A DNA stretch of 35,476 bases, from positions 1,161 to 36,636 of the forward strand of contig NJBL01000018.1 of the NCBI GenBank assembly GCA_005223145.1, written 5' to 3'. The notes under the pieces were generated by a model. That model saw nothing but the letters and a program-made list of their open reading frames with translations. It was not told where the DNA came from and searched no databases. Position 1 is the first letter of the stretch, and every line of letters begins with the position of its first letter. This document shows, in pieces, positions 1 through 9,810 of this stretch. A program made the translations under genes and the position numbers. The DNA comes from a bacterium (candidate division B38) B3_B38. GTDB lineage: Bacteria; Acidobacteriota; B3-B38; Guanabaribacteriales; B3-B38.

Positions 1-315
1 ATAGTTTACCATAAGAATAAACCTCTTTCCTTTATTTGAATCACTGATAAGCTCCCTCGGAGCATGACTTCATTTATTTATTGATATTAGAACTATTTCG
101 TTTATGCACAACTTTAGGATAAACATCAACTTGTGGTTTTTCCTGCATTTAAAAATTACTATAATGCAGAAATTACATTTTTTCAATTATGCATCTATAT
201 TTTACATTTAAATTCTTAAACATGGTAGTAAAAAATTAAGTTTATCTAAATTTAAACAACTTAACTGTTGCAACATGCAATTATTTTTAGCTTATTGGTA
301 AGCCTTTCATAAGGT

Positions 316-1089
316 TTAAAGGAGCAGTAGACTCAGGGCCATGATGAGCATGCCGAGGATGATTCCTAAGATGACGGTGTGGCCGTGGCCGTAGCGGTGG
401 GCGAGTGGGAGGAGTTCGTCGATGGAGATATAGACCATTATCCCGGCGATGAATGCCATAAGTGCGGCGAGGAGTCCCGGGGAGAGGAACGGTCGTAATA
501 TGAGGAAGCCTATCACCGCTCCTACCGGCTCGGATAGGCCGGAGAGGAGGGAGTAGGTGAGGGCTTTATTTCTGTTCCCGGTGGCATAGAAGATAGGCAC
601 GGAGACCGAGATGCCTTCGGGGATGTTGTGAATGGCGATGGCTACGGCGATAATGGCACCGAGCCTGACATCGCCCAGCACCGCGCCAAAGGTAGCTAAT
701 CCCTCGGGAAAGTTATGAATGCCCACAGCCAAGGCGGTGAGCAGACCGGTTCTCATAAGGCTCTCATTCTGGCTGGCGCCCACGATATTGGAGGGTTCCT
801 TGAAGTGGTGGGGGTTCTTTGCCTGGGGTATGGACCAATCGATGAGGCCAATGAAGATGATTCCGATGAAGAAAGCGGTGATTCCCCACACCTCGCCCTT
901 GCGGGCTAATGCCTGTGGGAGGAGTTCCATAAACGATATGTATATCATCACCCCGGCGGAGAAGCCGAGGGAGAAGGAGAGGTAGACCATCTTCGGCTTG
1001 CGGATAAAATAGGCGATGACGCTGCCGATGCCGGTAGAGAGACCGGCTGCCGCGGTGAGCAGCAAAGCTAAGCCGATGTTCCAGGTCAA
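316..1089 (-). CDS. zupT: ZIP-family divalent metal transporter (ZupT-like)
   Basis: 257-aa multi-TM protein with ZIP signatures in TM4/TM5 (AVGIHNFPEGLATF, AIAIHNIPEGISVSVP). Confidence 0.9.
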   Translation of the reverse strand: MTWNIGLALLLTAAAGLSTGIGSVIAYFIRKPKMVYLSFSLGFSAGVMIYISFMELLPQALARKGEVWGITAFFIGIIFIGLIDWSIPQAKNPHHFKEPSNIVGASQNESLMRTGLLTALAVGIHNFPEGLATFGAVLGDVRLGAIIAVAIAIHNIPEGISVSVPIFYATGNRNKALTYSLLSGLSEPVGAVIGFLILRPFLSPGLLAALMAFIAGIMVYISIDELLPLAHRYGHGHTVILGIILGMLIMALSLLLL

Positions 1090-1605
1090 TGATATCCTCC
1101 CCTTATTTGTTTATGAGCTATATAATTTTTATTGCTTGCTTGATGCGGCAAGATGCGAGAATTTAAATTACTTCTGTATCTCCTCACCATCTTTGCCTAA
1201 GGAATCTTATTTTCCACATTATACCATGCCGTTGTATTCTTAGCTTTAACGGATATATTCGGCGGAATATTCGTCACTGCATGGTGTCGGTTTATTGTTG
1301 TGCACACAGTAGGGCTATACAAATTGCTTCACAGAGCTGGAAATAGTGTCATACTTCAGACAGCCACTTTATAAGGGATAACCATATATTTCTATTATAA
1401 GTAAAGGCTGTGCTTCAAACAAGTTTTAAATGATAATCTTTTAAAATGGACTGGAAAAAGAGAAACATAAAATATTACATCTGGAAACAGTAGGGCGAGA
1501 AAAGACAGATTTCTCTTATCAAAGAGTTAAGACAAATAACAGCTTCTAAATGTTATCAGGAGTTATGAGATTGCATTCCCGGTTAATGGTCAAGCACAGT
1601 GAATA

Positions 1606-2027
1606 TTAAAATCTGTATTTTTTCTTGGCATATAGACTCGCTTCCTGGAGCCAATAATAAGAAGCCTCCCCTCTTTCTATTATTTTTTGCCCTTCGTTGT
1701 CCAGCTCGTCTTCAATCACTACCCGTATAAAGTGTCTGCCGGGAGGTATTCTGTTTTTCCCTCTCATTGCCTGGACGATATAAGCTGTTGAATAATAGTT
1801 TTTATCATCCTTTGTATGAGTATATTCAGCGTAGGGCTTAACAGAAACCACCTTCACCTGCTCACCGTCCAGAAAGACCTTCACTTTATTTTCGTCAAGA
1901 ATGGGGGCAAGACTGCTAAGAAATCTGGAATCTCTGCGAGTTTTTGTTGTGATAATAATGGTTCAGCGTACATGGAGCAAAGTGTAAAAATAGATAACAT
2001 CACTCTGAAAAGCTTTGCTACTTTCAT
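1606..2027 (-). pseudogene. small secreted protein of unknown function, apparently interrupted by a frameshift at a C5/G5 tract
   Basis: Minus-strand ATG at 2027, preceded by GAGGAGGT, encodes the signal-peptide-like MKVAKLFRVMLSIFTLCSMYAEPLLSQQKL... ending at TGA 1883-1881. The 92-aa ORF 1606..1884 continues in another frame. One extra C in the C5 run (plus-strand G 1903-1907) fuses them. Confidence 0.5.
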
Positions 2028-2070
2028 TTATACCTCCTCTATGATGTTTAGTAATTTCACTTGCGAGCGA

Positions 2071-2796
2071 CTACCAGAGACCCGGCAGCAGGCGAAAGCG
2101 CACCCGCCGGGCATAGTCCTGGTAGCCGTCGAGTTCATTCAGTAATGTTTTATCCTCCAGTACTGTGCGGATGATGACCATGAACATTATAAACGCCGTC
2201 GGGATGAGCGCCCACAGCGAGCCGAGTAATAGCGGCGTTGTCAGCGAGTAGGTGAGCGCCCCGACATAACCCGGATGGCGCACATACTGATAAGGTCCGG
2301 AGGCAACCACGGTATGACCCCGGTCTTTTTGGATGCGAACCACGCTGGAGAAGAACTTGTTTGATGCCATGGCCCAGATCACCAGACCAAATCCCAGCAC
2401 CACGAAAACCAATGCCACTAACTGAATCGCCAAAATTGGCTGTGGCGACCATCCGAAGCGCAAATCCAACCCGGCCACGATCAACGCGCCCGCCCAGATG
2501 GTAGTGGAGAGCCTGGTGAGCATTATGTCCCATTTTTTGGTGCCTTCTTTGATCTGACCGCGCTCTGCTATTAGCTCCGGGTTTTTGGGCAGGATAATCA
2601 ACACATTGATTACTATAATGCCCACACAGATGCCGATATAAACCCACGCCATCACCCAATCCAGGCGACCCGACGAGATAAACAACATCGCTGCCTGAGC
2701 CACTGTGTTGATGCCGATTTGCAGCATCCGTTTAAGAATGGCGCCAGTCAGGCCAGATTTAGCATTCGGTTGCTCAAAAGACTTGTGAGTGTTCAT
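2071..2796 (-). CDS. isoprenylcysteine carboxyl methyltransferase (ICMT/PEMT)-family integral membrane methyltransferase
   Basis: 241-aa membrane protein with the GPYQYVRHPGYVG motif and C-terminal E-(x)-YxxYxxRVRFRLLPGLW typical of the ICMT family. Confidence 0.85.
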   Translation of the reverse strand: MNTHKSFEQPNAKSGLTGAILKRMLQIGINTVAQAAMLFISSGRLDWVMAWVYIGICVGIIVINVLIILPKNPELIAERGQIKEGTKKWDIMLTRLSTTIWAGALIVAGLDLRFGWSPQPILAIQLVALVFVVLGFGLVIWAMASNKFFSSVVRIQKDRGHTVVASGPYQYVRHPGYVGALTYSLTTPLLLGSLWALIPTAFIMFMVIIRTVLEDKTLLNELDGYQDYARRVRFRLLPGLW

Positions 2797-3069
2797 TTTT
2801 TATTTAATTGAGCTTTGTTCTTCATCTTATTTTATCCGCCTTAAATCATTTATTATTAAGACGAAAGAAACAGCAAAAAAGTTCTTCTCATTATACCTTG
2901 TGATTCGCAATTAAATCAAGCATTATTTAACAGTGCAATGAGGAGAATGAATGAAAAAATAGATAGGTTTTGGGAAAAAAGTTGAATTTCGTATTATAAT
3001 ATGCAGAGCAAAATCATAGATTTCAAGGTTCACTGTGCATAAGTATAAAATAAGAATTGAGCAATCATA

Positions 3070-4197
3070 ATGAAAAATCAGCGCAATAAAAAAACCTGGC
3101 CCGATTTCAGATTTAATGCCGAAGAGATAGCCGGGGCGGTAGGTGATTATGGAACCCTGATCCCAATTGTTCTCGGAGTGGCTATCGTTTCCAATATTAA
3201 TCTTGGGTATATTATGCTGTTTTTTAGCATCTGGTATATCATCACCGGTATATATTACAAGATGCCTGTTCCGGTAGAGCCAATGAAGGCTATCGGAGCT
3301 CTGGTTATTGCCGGAGGCATGAGTAGTGGCGAGATTGCGGCGTCAGGAATAATAGTGGGGATTCTTTTTTTTGCTCTGGGACTTTTTAAAGGTATGAAAT
3401 TCATTCAAGAGAAAGTTCCCCAGAGCGTTATCAGAGGCATACAGTTAGGCTTAGCACTGCTTCTGATAAAGACATCAATTAATTTTATCGTTGGAGATTA
3501 TATTTTAGCCATCATATGCATAAGCATTATTGTTCTGTTTTTAATGGCTAATAAATTTGGCAAAATTCCCGATGTTTCCTCAATATGTGTTCTATTGATT
3601 GGTATAATAGTTGGATTTTCTCTCTATGGGATTCCTCGCATACGCATGATATCCATGCCTGACATCATCATTCCGATATTACAGGATTTTCTAAGAGGTG
3701 GGTGGCTGCTGGCTATTCCTCAAATACCGTTAACCATTGCCAACGCCATACTGGCTACCGCATTATTGATGCAGGACCTCGTTCATAGAGATGTTGACCC
3801 GGATAAGCTATCGGTGACCATCGGTCTGATGAATCTCACCTCAGTTCCCTTTGGGGGATTTCCCATGTGCCATGGTGCTGGCGGTCTGGCAGCACAATAC
3901 CGATTTGGAGCCCGGACCGGCGGGTCGAATATTATTAGCGGCTTGATACTATTGCCCATTGCTCTGTTTTTTGCCAGTCCGGAATTTGTGGCCATTATTC
4001 CTTTCGGTGTTTTTGGCGCACTGTTGGTTTTTGTGGCCATTGAGTTAGGAAAACACAGCATTAAGACAGATTCTTATTTAATTACCGGCATCATAGCGAT
4101 ATTGGCACTGGTAATTAATATGACAGTGGCCTTCATTGTGGGGATGATATTTGCCTATATATGGACAAAAATGGGCAGGCGTCCAAAGGGTGTGTAA
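3070..4197 (+). CDS. putative sulfate/molybdate transporter (MOT1/SulP-like)
   Basis: 375-aa polytopic protein with N-terminal FNAEEIAGAVGDYGTLIPI and PMCHGAGGLAAQYRFGARTG motifs characteristic of MOT1-type transporters. Confidence 0.85.
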   Translation: MKNQRNKKTWPDFRFNAEEIAGAVGDYGTLIPIVLGVAIVSNINLGYIMLFFSIWYIITGIYYKMPVPVEPMKAIGALVIAGGMSSGEIAASGIIVGILFFALGLFKGMKFIQEKVPQSVIRGIQLGLALLLIKTSINFIVGDYILAIICISIIVLFLMANKFGKIPDVSSICVLLIGIIVGFSLYGIPRIRMISMPDIIIPILQDFLRGGWLLAIPQIPLTIANAILATALLMQDLVHRDVDPDKLSVTIGLMNLTSVPFGGFPMCHGAGGLAAQYRFGARTGGSNIISGLILLPIALFFASPEFVAIIPFGVFGALLVFVAIELGKHSIKTDSYLITGIIAILALVINMTVAFIVGMIFAYIWTKMGRRPKGV

Positions 4198-4249
4198 CCT
4201 CCGCAGCAAGGATTCCGGCTCAAAATCCCTCGGGGGAAGCAACTGCTTT

Positions 4250-5230
4250 CTAATAATTGAGCTTTCCTTCAGCGTGGCGCTTACTTAAAACTCTGAGCAT
4301 ATCCCTGGTCATAGCGGATAAATCGTAGCCTGGTTGCCAACCCCACTCCTCACGGGCAGCGGAGTCGTCGAGGGAATTGGGCCATGAATCGGCGATTGCC
4401 TGGCGAAAGTCGGGCTTATACTCACAGGTAAACTCAGGAATATGCTTTTTGATTTCTGCCGCTAATTCACCAGCGGTGAAGCTCATAGCGGTTACATTGA
4501 AGTCGCAGTGGTGCTTTAAGCGGGAGAGGTCAGCCTCCATTAAATCAATGGCAGCCTTCAGGCAATCGGGCATATACATCATGGGGAGCATGGTGTCTTC
4601 TCTGACAAAACAGGTGTATTTTTTGTTCTTCACCGCCTCAAAATAGATAGCCACGGCGAAGTCGGTCGTTCCTCCTCCGGGCAAGGTTATGTTGCTGATA
4701 ATACCGGGATAACGGCAGCCACGCACATCCAGGCCAAAGCGTTTAACATAATAATCACACAGGAGCTCCCCGGCTACCTTGGTCACTCCATACATGGTTG
4801 TTGGTCTGAGTATTGTTTCCTGGGGGGTGTTGTCGCGGGGAGTTTCGAGACCGAAAACGGCTATAGAGCTGGGGACGAAAATTCTGACTAATTTATTATC
4901 CAGTGCCACCTCCAGGATATTATAAGTGCCGTTAATATTTACATCCCAGGCAAGCTGAGGATTCTCTTCACCCACCGCCGAAAGGATGGCGGATAGGTGA
5001 TAGATGGTGTCAATATTGTATTTTTTAACCACTCTTTCAATTGTCTCTCTTTTGGCAACATCGATGAATTCAAAGGGACCGGAATCCCGGAGCGCAGGGC
5101 TGGGTTTAGTTATATGTCCTGTGGCTAAAACATTATCATTGCCATATTTCTTTCTTAAAGCCATGGTTAATTCAGAGCCAATCTGTCCCACAGAACCGGT
5201 GACCATAATTCTTTTCATTTCTTTTGCCAT
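4250..5230 (-). CDS. NAD-dependent epimerase/dehydratase-type L-threonine 3-dehydrogenase
   Basis: MKRIMVTGSVGQIGSEL Rossmann start, SSIAVFG...TMYGVTK catalytic S/YxxxK. Strong resemblance to SDR-type threonine dehydrogenases, and a kbl gene lies nearby on the same strand. Confidence 0.82.
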   Translation of the reverse strand: MAKEMKRIMVTGSVGQIGSELTMALRKKYGNDNVLATGHITKPSPALRDSGPFEFIDVAKRETIERVVKKYNIDTIYHLSAILSAVGEENPQLAWDVNINGTYNILEVALDNKLVRIFVPSSIAVFGLETPRDNTPQETILRPTTMYGVTKVAGELLCDYYVKRFGLDVRGCRYPGIISNITLPGGGTTDFAVAIYFEAVKNKKYTCFVREDTMLPMMYMPDCLKAAIDLMEADLSRLKHHCDFNVTAMSFTAGELAAEIKKHIPEFTCEYKPDFRQAIADSWPNSLDDSAAREEWGWQPGYDLSAMTRDMLRVLSKRHAEGKLNY

Positions 5231-5277
5231 TCGCTTCCCTCCAACGCTATTAAGCTATTATTAATGACGGTTTAAAC

Positions 5278-5419
5278 GGGCTATTTAGAGCCTGTCCTAA
5301 GAAAGATGCCCATTTGCAAAGAATCCTCCAAAATTTTACAAGCTTAGCTCAAATAAGTCAAGCTGGCAAAAGGAGGAATTAAGAGTAAATCAGATAAGGA
5401 AATTTCCACTAAATAGCCC
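5278..5419. mobile_element. MITE-like or IS-remnant element with 11-bp terminal inverted repeats
   Basis: GGGCTATTTAG at 5278-5288 and its exact reverse complement CTAAATAGCCC at 5409-5419. About 142 bp, non-coding, between two genes of one pathway. A direct copy CTATTTAGAaCCTG follows at 5419-5432 (cf. CTATTTAGAgCCTG at 5281-5294). Confidence 0.4.
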
Positions 5420-5469
5420 TATTTAGAACCTGACTCCATCTCTAATACTAATTTGCACGAGTCCTTTAT

Positions 5470-5760
5470 TTACCGGTAGAAATGGCTGATGGAGAAGTTA
5501 GTGTAGATGCGGCGGGGTTCTTCTTCGGTCTCCTGCACTGAGGTGACATAGGCTTCGGGCGGTCCCTGCTGGAGGTGGGAGCGGAGCTCCCTGATTTTAT
5601 CCTCCTCTCCCTCTGCCCATACCTCAACTTTGCCATCAGGGAGGTTGCAGACCCAACCCTTTAAGCTTAGACTATCGGCTCTCTCCTTGGCAAACCAGCG
5701 GAAAAATACCCCCTGCACCCTTCCCGAGATGAGGAACCTGCGGGCAATTATAGCTGCCAT
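5470..5760 (-). CDS. acyP: acylphosphatase
   Basis: 96 aa; RRFLISGRVQGVFFRWFAKERADSLSLKGWVCNLPDGKVEVWAEG matches the acylphosphatase GRVQGVxFR and GxVxNxxDGxVE motifs. Confidence 0.93.
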   Translation of the reverse strand: MAAIIARRFLISGRVQGVFFRWFAKERADSLSLKGWVCNLPDGKVEVWAEGEEDKIRELRSHLQQGPPEAYVTSVQETEEEPRRIYTNFSISHFYR

Positions 5761-5780
5761 CCTTAAAAAAGACTTCCCTC

Positions 5781-6968
5781 TTATTGGATGACCCCGTATT
5801 TTCTCCCCACCTTGGCAAAGGCTTCCAGAGCTTTGTCCAGGTGCTCCTTGGTGTGGGCGGCGGAGATCTGCACCCTTATCCGTGCTTCCCCACGGGGAAC
5901 TACCGGATAGCTGAACCCGATGACATATATCCCTTCGTCCAGCATGTCGCCAGCCATATCCGCAGCGAGCTTGGCCTCGCCCAGCATGATGGGAATGATG
6001 GGATGGACCCCCTCTCTAATCTGAAACCCGATGGCTGTCAGCCCCTTGCGGAAGTAGGCTGTGTTCTTCTCCAGTAGGTCGCGCAGCTCGGTGGTCTCCT
6101 TGAGCATCTTGACCGCCTCAATGGCGGTGTAGACGATGGCGGGTGCCAGGGTGTTGGAGAAGAGGTAGGGTCGGGAGCGCTGGCGGAGGATGTCTATTAT
6201 TTCCTGCCGACCGGTGGTGAACCCCCCGGAAGCTCCACCCATAGCCTTGCCCAGTGTGCTGGTGTTTATATCAATTCTGCCTTCTGCTCCGCGGTACTCA
6301 AAGGAGCCCTTGCCGGTCTTGCCTATAAAGCCGGTGGCGTGGGAGTCGTCGATCATCACCAGGGCGTCGTACTTATCAGCCAGGTCGCAAATTTCGTCAA
6401 GCTTGGCTATGTCGCCATCCATACTGAAAACCCCATCGGTGGCTATCAGGCGCAGCTTGTAGTTCTGGGTATCCTTGAGCTGGCGTTCCAGCTCTTCCAT
6501 ATCGGCGTGCTTGAACCTGCGGCGCTCAGCTTTGCAGAGGCGGATGCCATCTATAATGCTGGCATGGTTGAGCTGGTCGCTGATGACGGTGCATTCGGCA
6601 TCGAGGAGGGTTTCAAAGAGTCCTCCATTGGCATCGAAGCATGAGGAGTAGAGGATGGTATCGTCTGTTCCTAGGAAGGTCGATATCTGGTGCTCAAGCT
6701 CCTTGTGGATGTCCTGGGTTCCGCATATGAAGCGCACCGAGGACATACCATAGCCGTGTTTCTCCAGCCCTTTCTTGGCGGCTTCCACCAGACGGGGATG
6801 ATTGGAGAGTCCCAGGTAGTTGTTGGCGCAGAAGTTGATTACCTCGCCATCTTTTACCTTTATCTCCGCCCCCTGGGGCGAGAGGATGAGCCTCTCATCC
6901 TTATAAAGCCCGGCGTTGCGGATGTTCTCCAGCTCTGCTTTGAGGCTGTCTTTCATTTTTCCATACAT
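5781..6968 (-). CDS. kbl: glycine C-acetyltransferase (2-amino-3-ketobutyrate CoA ligase)
   Basis: 395-aa alpha-oxoamine synthase with [32 protein letters not shown] and [17 protein letters not shown] (PLP lysine). Confidence 0.93.
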   Translation of the reverse strand: MYGKMKDSLKAELENIRNAGLYKDERLILSPQGAEIKVKDGEVINFCANNYLGLSNHPRLVEAAKKGLEKHGYGMSSVRFICGTQDIHKELEHQISTFLGTDDTILYSSCFDANGGLFETLLDAECTVISDQLNHASIIDGIRLCKAERRRFKHADMEELERQLKDTQNYKLRLIATDGVFSMDGDIAKLDEICDLADKYDALVMIDDSHATGFIGKTGKGSFEYRGAEGRIDINTSTLGKAMGGASGGFTTGRQEIIDILRQRSRPYLFSNTLAPAIVYTAIEAVKMLKETTELRDLLEKNTAYFRKGLTAIGFQIREGVHPIIPIMLGEAKLAADMAGDMLDEGIYVIGFSYPVVPRGEARIRVQISAAHTKEHLDKALEAFAKVGRKYGVIQ

Positions 6969-7297
6969 CTTTGATCCTCCTTAGGTTATCTCTAAATATA
7001 ATTATGGCTTCTTATTGCGGCTAATATCTTATTTAATCCCTTCCTCATAGGAAGTGAGCAAAATAAGAAGTATACATTATCTGTTTGTGCCAGTTAGTTA
7101 ATTTTGACAAATAAAATTAACATAGCTAATCAGATAAGTCAAGAAGATTTCTGTCAGCTTGCCCCGGGCTTAACTCCAAAAAGTGCTTCTGACGTATAAA
7201 AAATTCTTGCTTTTTGCTTCTCTTTAGGATAAATTTTAAGAAATTTGAGGAAGGGTTTTTCCTGGCAGCAAAAAGTTCATCACAAAAGGGGGGAGAG

Positions 7298-8566
7298 ATG
7301 AAGAGAGTTATCGTAATCATCTTAACGACGGTTTTGTTCCTATGCATAGGCAGAGGTTTTCTCTCCGCTTCGGCTTTTAGCATCTGGTACCAGGGAGCAT
7401 TAGCTTCTGCCTTTGGTGGCGCCTTTGTTGCCCGGGCAGATAGCCCTATAGCGATTTTCTACAATCCAGCGGGGATAAGCTGGCTGACCGGAGACTCCTT
7501 TTCCATCGGGGCTACACTCATCAATCCTAAGCTTAGTTACACACCTCCGGGTGGGAGCATCGAGGAAGCGAGGCGTTTCACCCAATATCCTTTAAATATC
7601 TACTATTCTAAGAGGATTAACGATAACTTATCGGCTGGAGTCGGCTTTTACACATCCTTTCTGTTGAGTACTGAATGGTCTCCGGATTTTACTGGCAGGC
7701 TCGTCTCTCGCCATTCGGAGATCATCACCTATTGCCTGAATCCGGTGGTAGCTTATCAAGCCTCTTCCCAGATTTCGGTTGCCTTCGGCTTGAATCTCTA
7801 TTACTCCAATTTGTACTGGGAAAGGGGGATTGACCTTTCCTCCTTAGCTGCTCGCCTGGAACTTCCATCTCTGCCAGAGGGGGATTTCGCTTTAGATGCC
7901 CACGATTTCGGAATGGGCTATACGCTGGGCGTGCTCTATGCTATTGATGATTACTGGAACCTGGGAGTTTCTTACCGCAGCCCCCTTCAGATCAGTGCCT
8001 CAGGAAGTGTGAACTATGGCATCCCCGGCACTGGCTACGGCGAGGAGGTGGATAATTTACTTCAAAGCCTCTATCCCGACCAGTCGGGTTCTTTAGACCT
8101 TTCCCTTCCCCATAGCCTCACCATCGGGGTGTCCACCACCGCCATCGACAGATGTTTCCTTGAAGCTGATCTTCAATGGACAGGCTGGAGCAGTTTTGAT
8201 AAGCTGGTAATCGACCTTTCTCAGCCCACCAGTGAGGTAAATGACGAGATTGTAGACCGCAAGTGGAAGAACGCCTTTGCCTTGAGACTCGGTATTGAGT
8301 TTGAGGCTACGGAAAAGATAAGGCTGCGGGGTGGATATATCAATGAGGGCTCTCCGGTGCCTAATGAGACCCTCGACCCCTTCTTCTATTCTGCCTACCA
8401 TCAGGCTTATTGCGCAGGGGTGGGCTTTATACGAGAGCAGATGAACATCGACGTCTCCTATATGAAGATTTCATATAAAGACCGGCAAGTGTCTAATAAG
8501 TTCCTATCAGGCCAATACGAGATGTTATCCCATGTGATAGCTTTGAGCCTGACCCTCAAATTTTAG
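7298..8566 (+). CDS. FadL/OmpP1/TodX-family outer membrane transport protein
   Basis: Start ATG 7298 after GGGGGGAGAG. Signal peptide, then ASAFSIWYQGALASAFGGAFVARADSPIAIFYNPAGISWL (FadL N-terminal plug signature); beta-rich, ending in ...VIALSLTLKF. Confidence 0.88.
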   Translation: MKRVIVIILTTVLFLCIGRGFLSASAFSIWYQGALASAFGGAFVARADSPIAIFYNPAGISWLTGDSFSIGATLINPKLSYTPPGGSIEEARRFTQYPLNIYYSKRINDNLSAGVGFYTSFLLSTEWSPDFTGRLVSRHSEIITYCLNPVVAYQASSQISVAFGLNLYYSNLYWERGIDLSSLAARLELPSLPEGDFALDAHDFGMGYTLGVLYAIDDYWNLGVSYRSPLQISASGSVNYGIPGTGYGEEVDNLLQSLYPDQSGSLDLSLPHSLTIGVSTTAIDRCFLEADLQWTGWSSFDKLVIDLSQPTSEVNDEIVDRKWKNAFALRLGIEFEATEKIRLRGGYINEGSPVPNETLDPFFYSAYHQAYCAGVGFIREQMNIDVSYMKISYKDRQVSNKFLSGQYEMLSHVIALSLTLKF

Positions 8567-8589
8567 TGGTCCCTTCTGTATAGTTTGCC

Positions 8590-8640
8590 AGAGCAAGCCC
8601 GGGGAATCCCTGAAAAGAGGGATATTTCTCCGGGGCTCTG
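8590..8640 (+). terminator. stem-loop downstream of the FadL-like gene (possible terminator or processing element)
   Basis: Inner hairpin ATCCCT-gaaaag-AGGGAT enclosed by AGAGC/GCTCT and partly pairing CCCGG/CCGGG arms. No strong T-tract. Confidence 0.4.
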
Positions 8641-8841
8641 TTAGCTCGTCTTTATGCTATCTTCCGCTCTCTCAGGAGATTGAGGAACAGGGAAGGGCTT
8701 GAAAATCCTTCCTGGATGGGATAATATAATTTAAAAATAAAATCTGAGTAGCGTAGAGGTCTGACTTTCTGTTTACTCTTTTTTGAGTGTGGGAAAAGTA
8801 GATATATTTTCAATTTGCTTGGAAGGAGTTAAGGTCGCAAG

Positions 8842-9783
8842 ATGGATACCAGGGAGAAAGTTCAACGGCTGCAGGCTAATGTGGAGAAAGTCATCAAGGG
8901 CAAATCCGAGGTGGTGAAATTAGCCATCGTTGCCCTGCTGGCCAAGGGACATTTGCTGATTGAGGATGTCCCCGGAGTAGGCAAGACCACTCTGGCGCAG
9001 AGCTTAGCGCGCTCGCTGGATTGCAGCTTCCGTCGCATACAGTTCACCAGCGACCTTCTCCCCTCGGATATTCTGGGGGTATCCATATACGACTCCAAGA
9101 AGCAGGAGTTTGTCTTCAAACAAGGACCCATTTTCGCCAACATAGTTCTGGCTGATGAGATAAATCGTGCCACCCCCAAGACCCAGAGCTCCCTTCTGGA
9201 GGCGATGAACGAATTTCAGGTCTCCCTGGAAGGGAAGACCATCCCCTTGCCCCGCCCCTTTCTGGTACTGGCGACCCAGAATCCGACCGAATATTATGGC
9301 ACCTACCCCTTGCCTGAATCCCAGCTTGATCGCTTCATGATGAGAATAAGGATGGGCTACCCGTCTGTTCCCTGGGAGAAAAAGATTCTGCAGGGAGAGG
9401 ATAGCGCGGTCACCCTGGAGAATCTTAAGCCCGCCCTGACGGCAGATGAGGTGCTGGAGCTGCAGCGGGAGGTGGAAGAGGTGAAGATGAATCAGTCGCT
9501 GATTGACTATTTAATGGCGCTGGTGGTTGAAACGAGAAGTTCCGAGTATCTTGGTCTGGGGGTTAGTCCCAGGGGAGCTATATTTCACCAACGAGCTGCC
9601 CATGCTCTGGCTCTCATTGAGGGGAGGGATTATTGCATCCCCGACGATATAAAAAGCCTGGTCCTTCCGATTTTCACCCATCGGGTGATAATCGACACCC
9701 GCCTGGGCTCCTTCGGAAAAAGAGTGGAAGACGCTGAGGAGGTGATTAAGGAGATTTTGGAGAAGGTTCCTGTCCCTCTGTGA
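8842..9783 (+). CDS. MoxR-family AAA+ ATPase
   Basis: GVGKTTLAQSLA Walker A, LADEINRATPKTQSSLLEAMNE Walker B region, ATQNPTEYYGTYPLPESQLDRF: MoxR hallmarks. Confidence 0.93.
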   Translation: MDTREKVQRLQANVEKVIKGKSEVVKLAIVALLAKGHLLIEDVPGVGKTTLAQSLARSLDCSFRRIQFTSDLLPSDILGVSIYDSKKQEFVFKQGPIFANIVLADEINRATPKTQSSLLEAMNEFQVSLEGKTIPLPRPFLVLATQNPTEYYGTYPLPESQLDRFMMRIRMGYPSVPWEKKILQGEDSAVTLENLKPALTADEVLELQREVEEVKMNQSLIDYLMALVVETRSSEYLGLGVSPRGAIFHQRAAHALALIEGRDYCIPDDIKSLVLPIFTHRVIIDTRLGSFGKRVEDAEEVIKEILEKVPVPL

Positions 9784-9810
9784 ACCTTTCCGCAGGAAGG
9801 TGTTTGTTAG

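Noticed and set aside
1090-1600. ~500-bp AT-rich intergenic region checked for RNA genes or repeats
   Set aside because: No tRNA-like, repeat-array or convincing ORF structure seen by eye.
2150-2659. 169-aa minus-strand ORF overlapping the ICMT-like gene in another frame
   Set aside because: Same-strand alternative frame of a well-supported protein; low-complexity His/Arg-rich translation with no family features.
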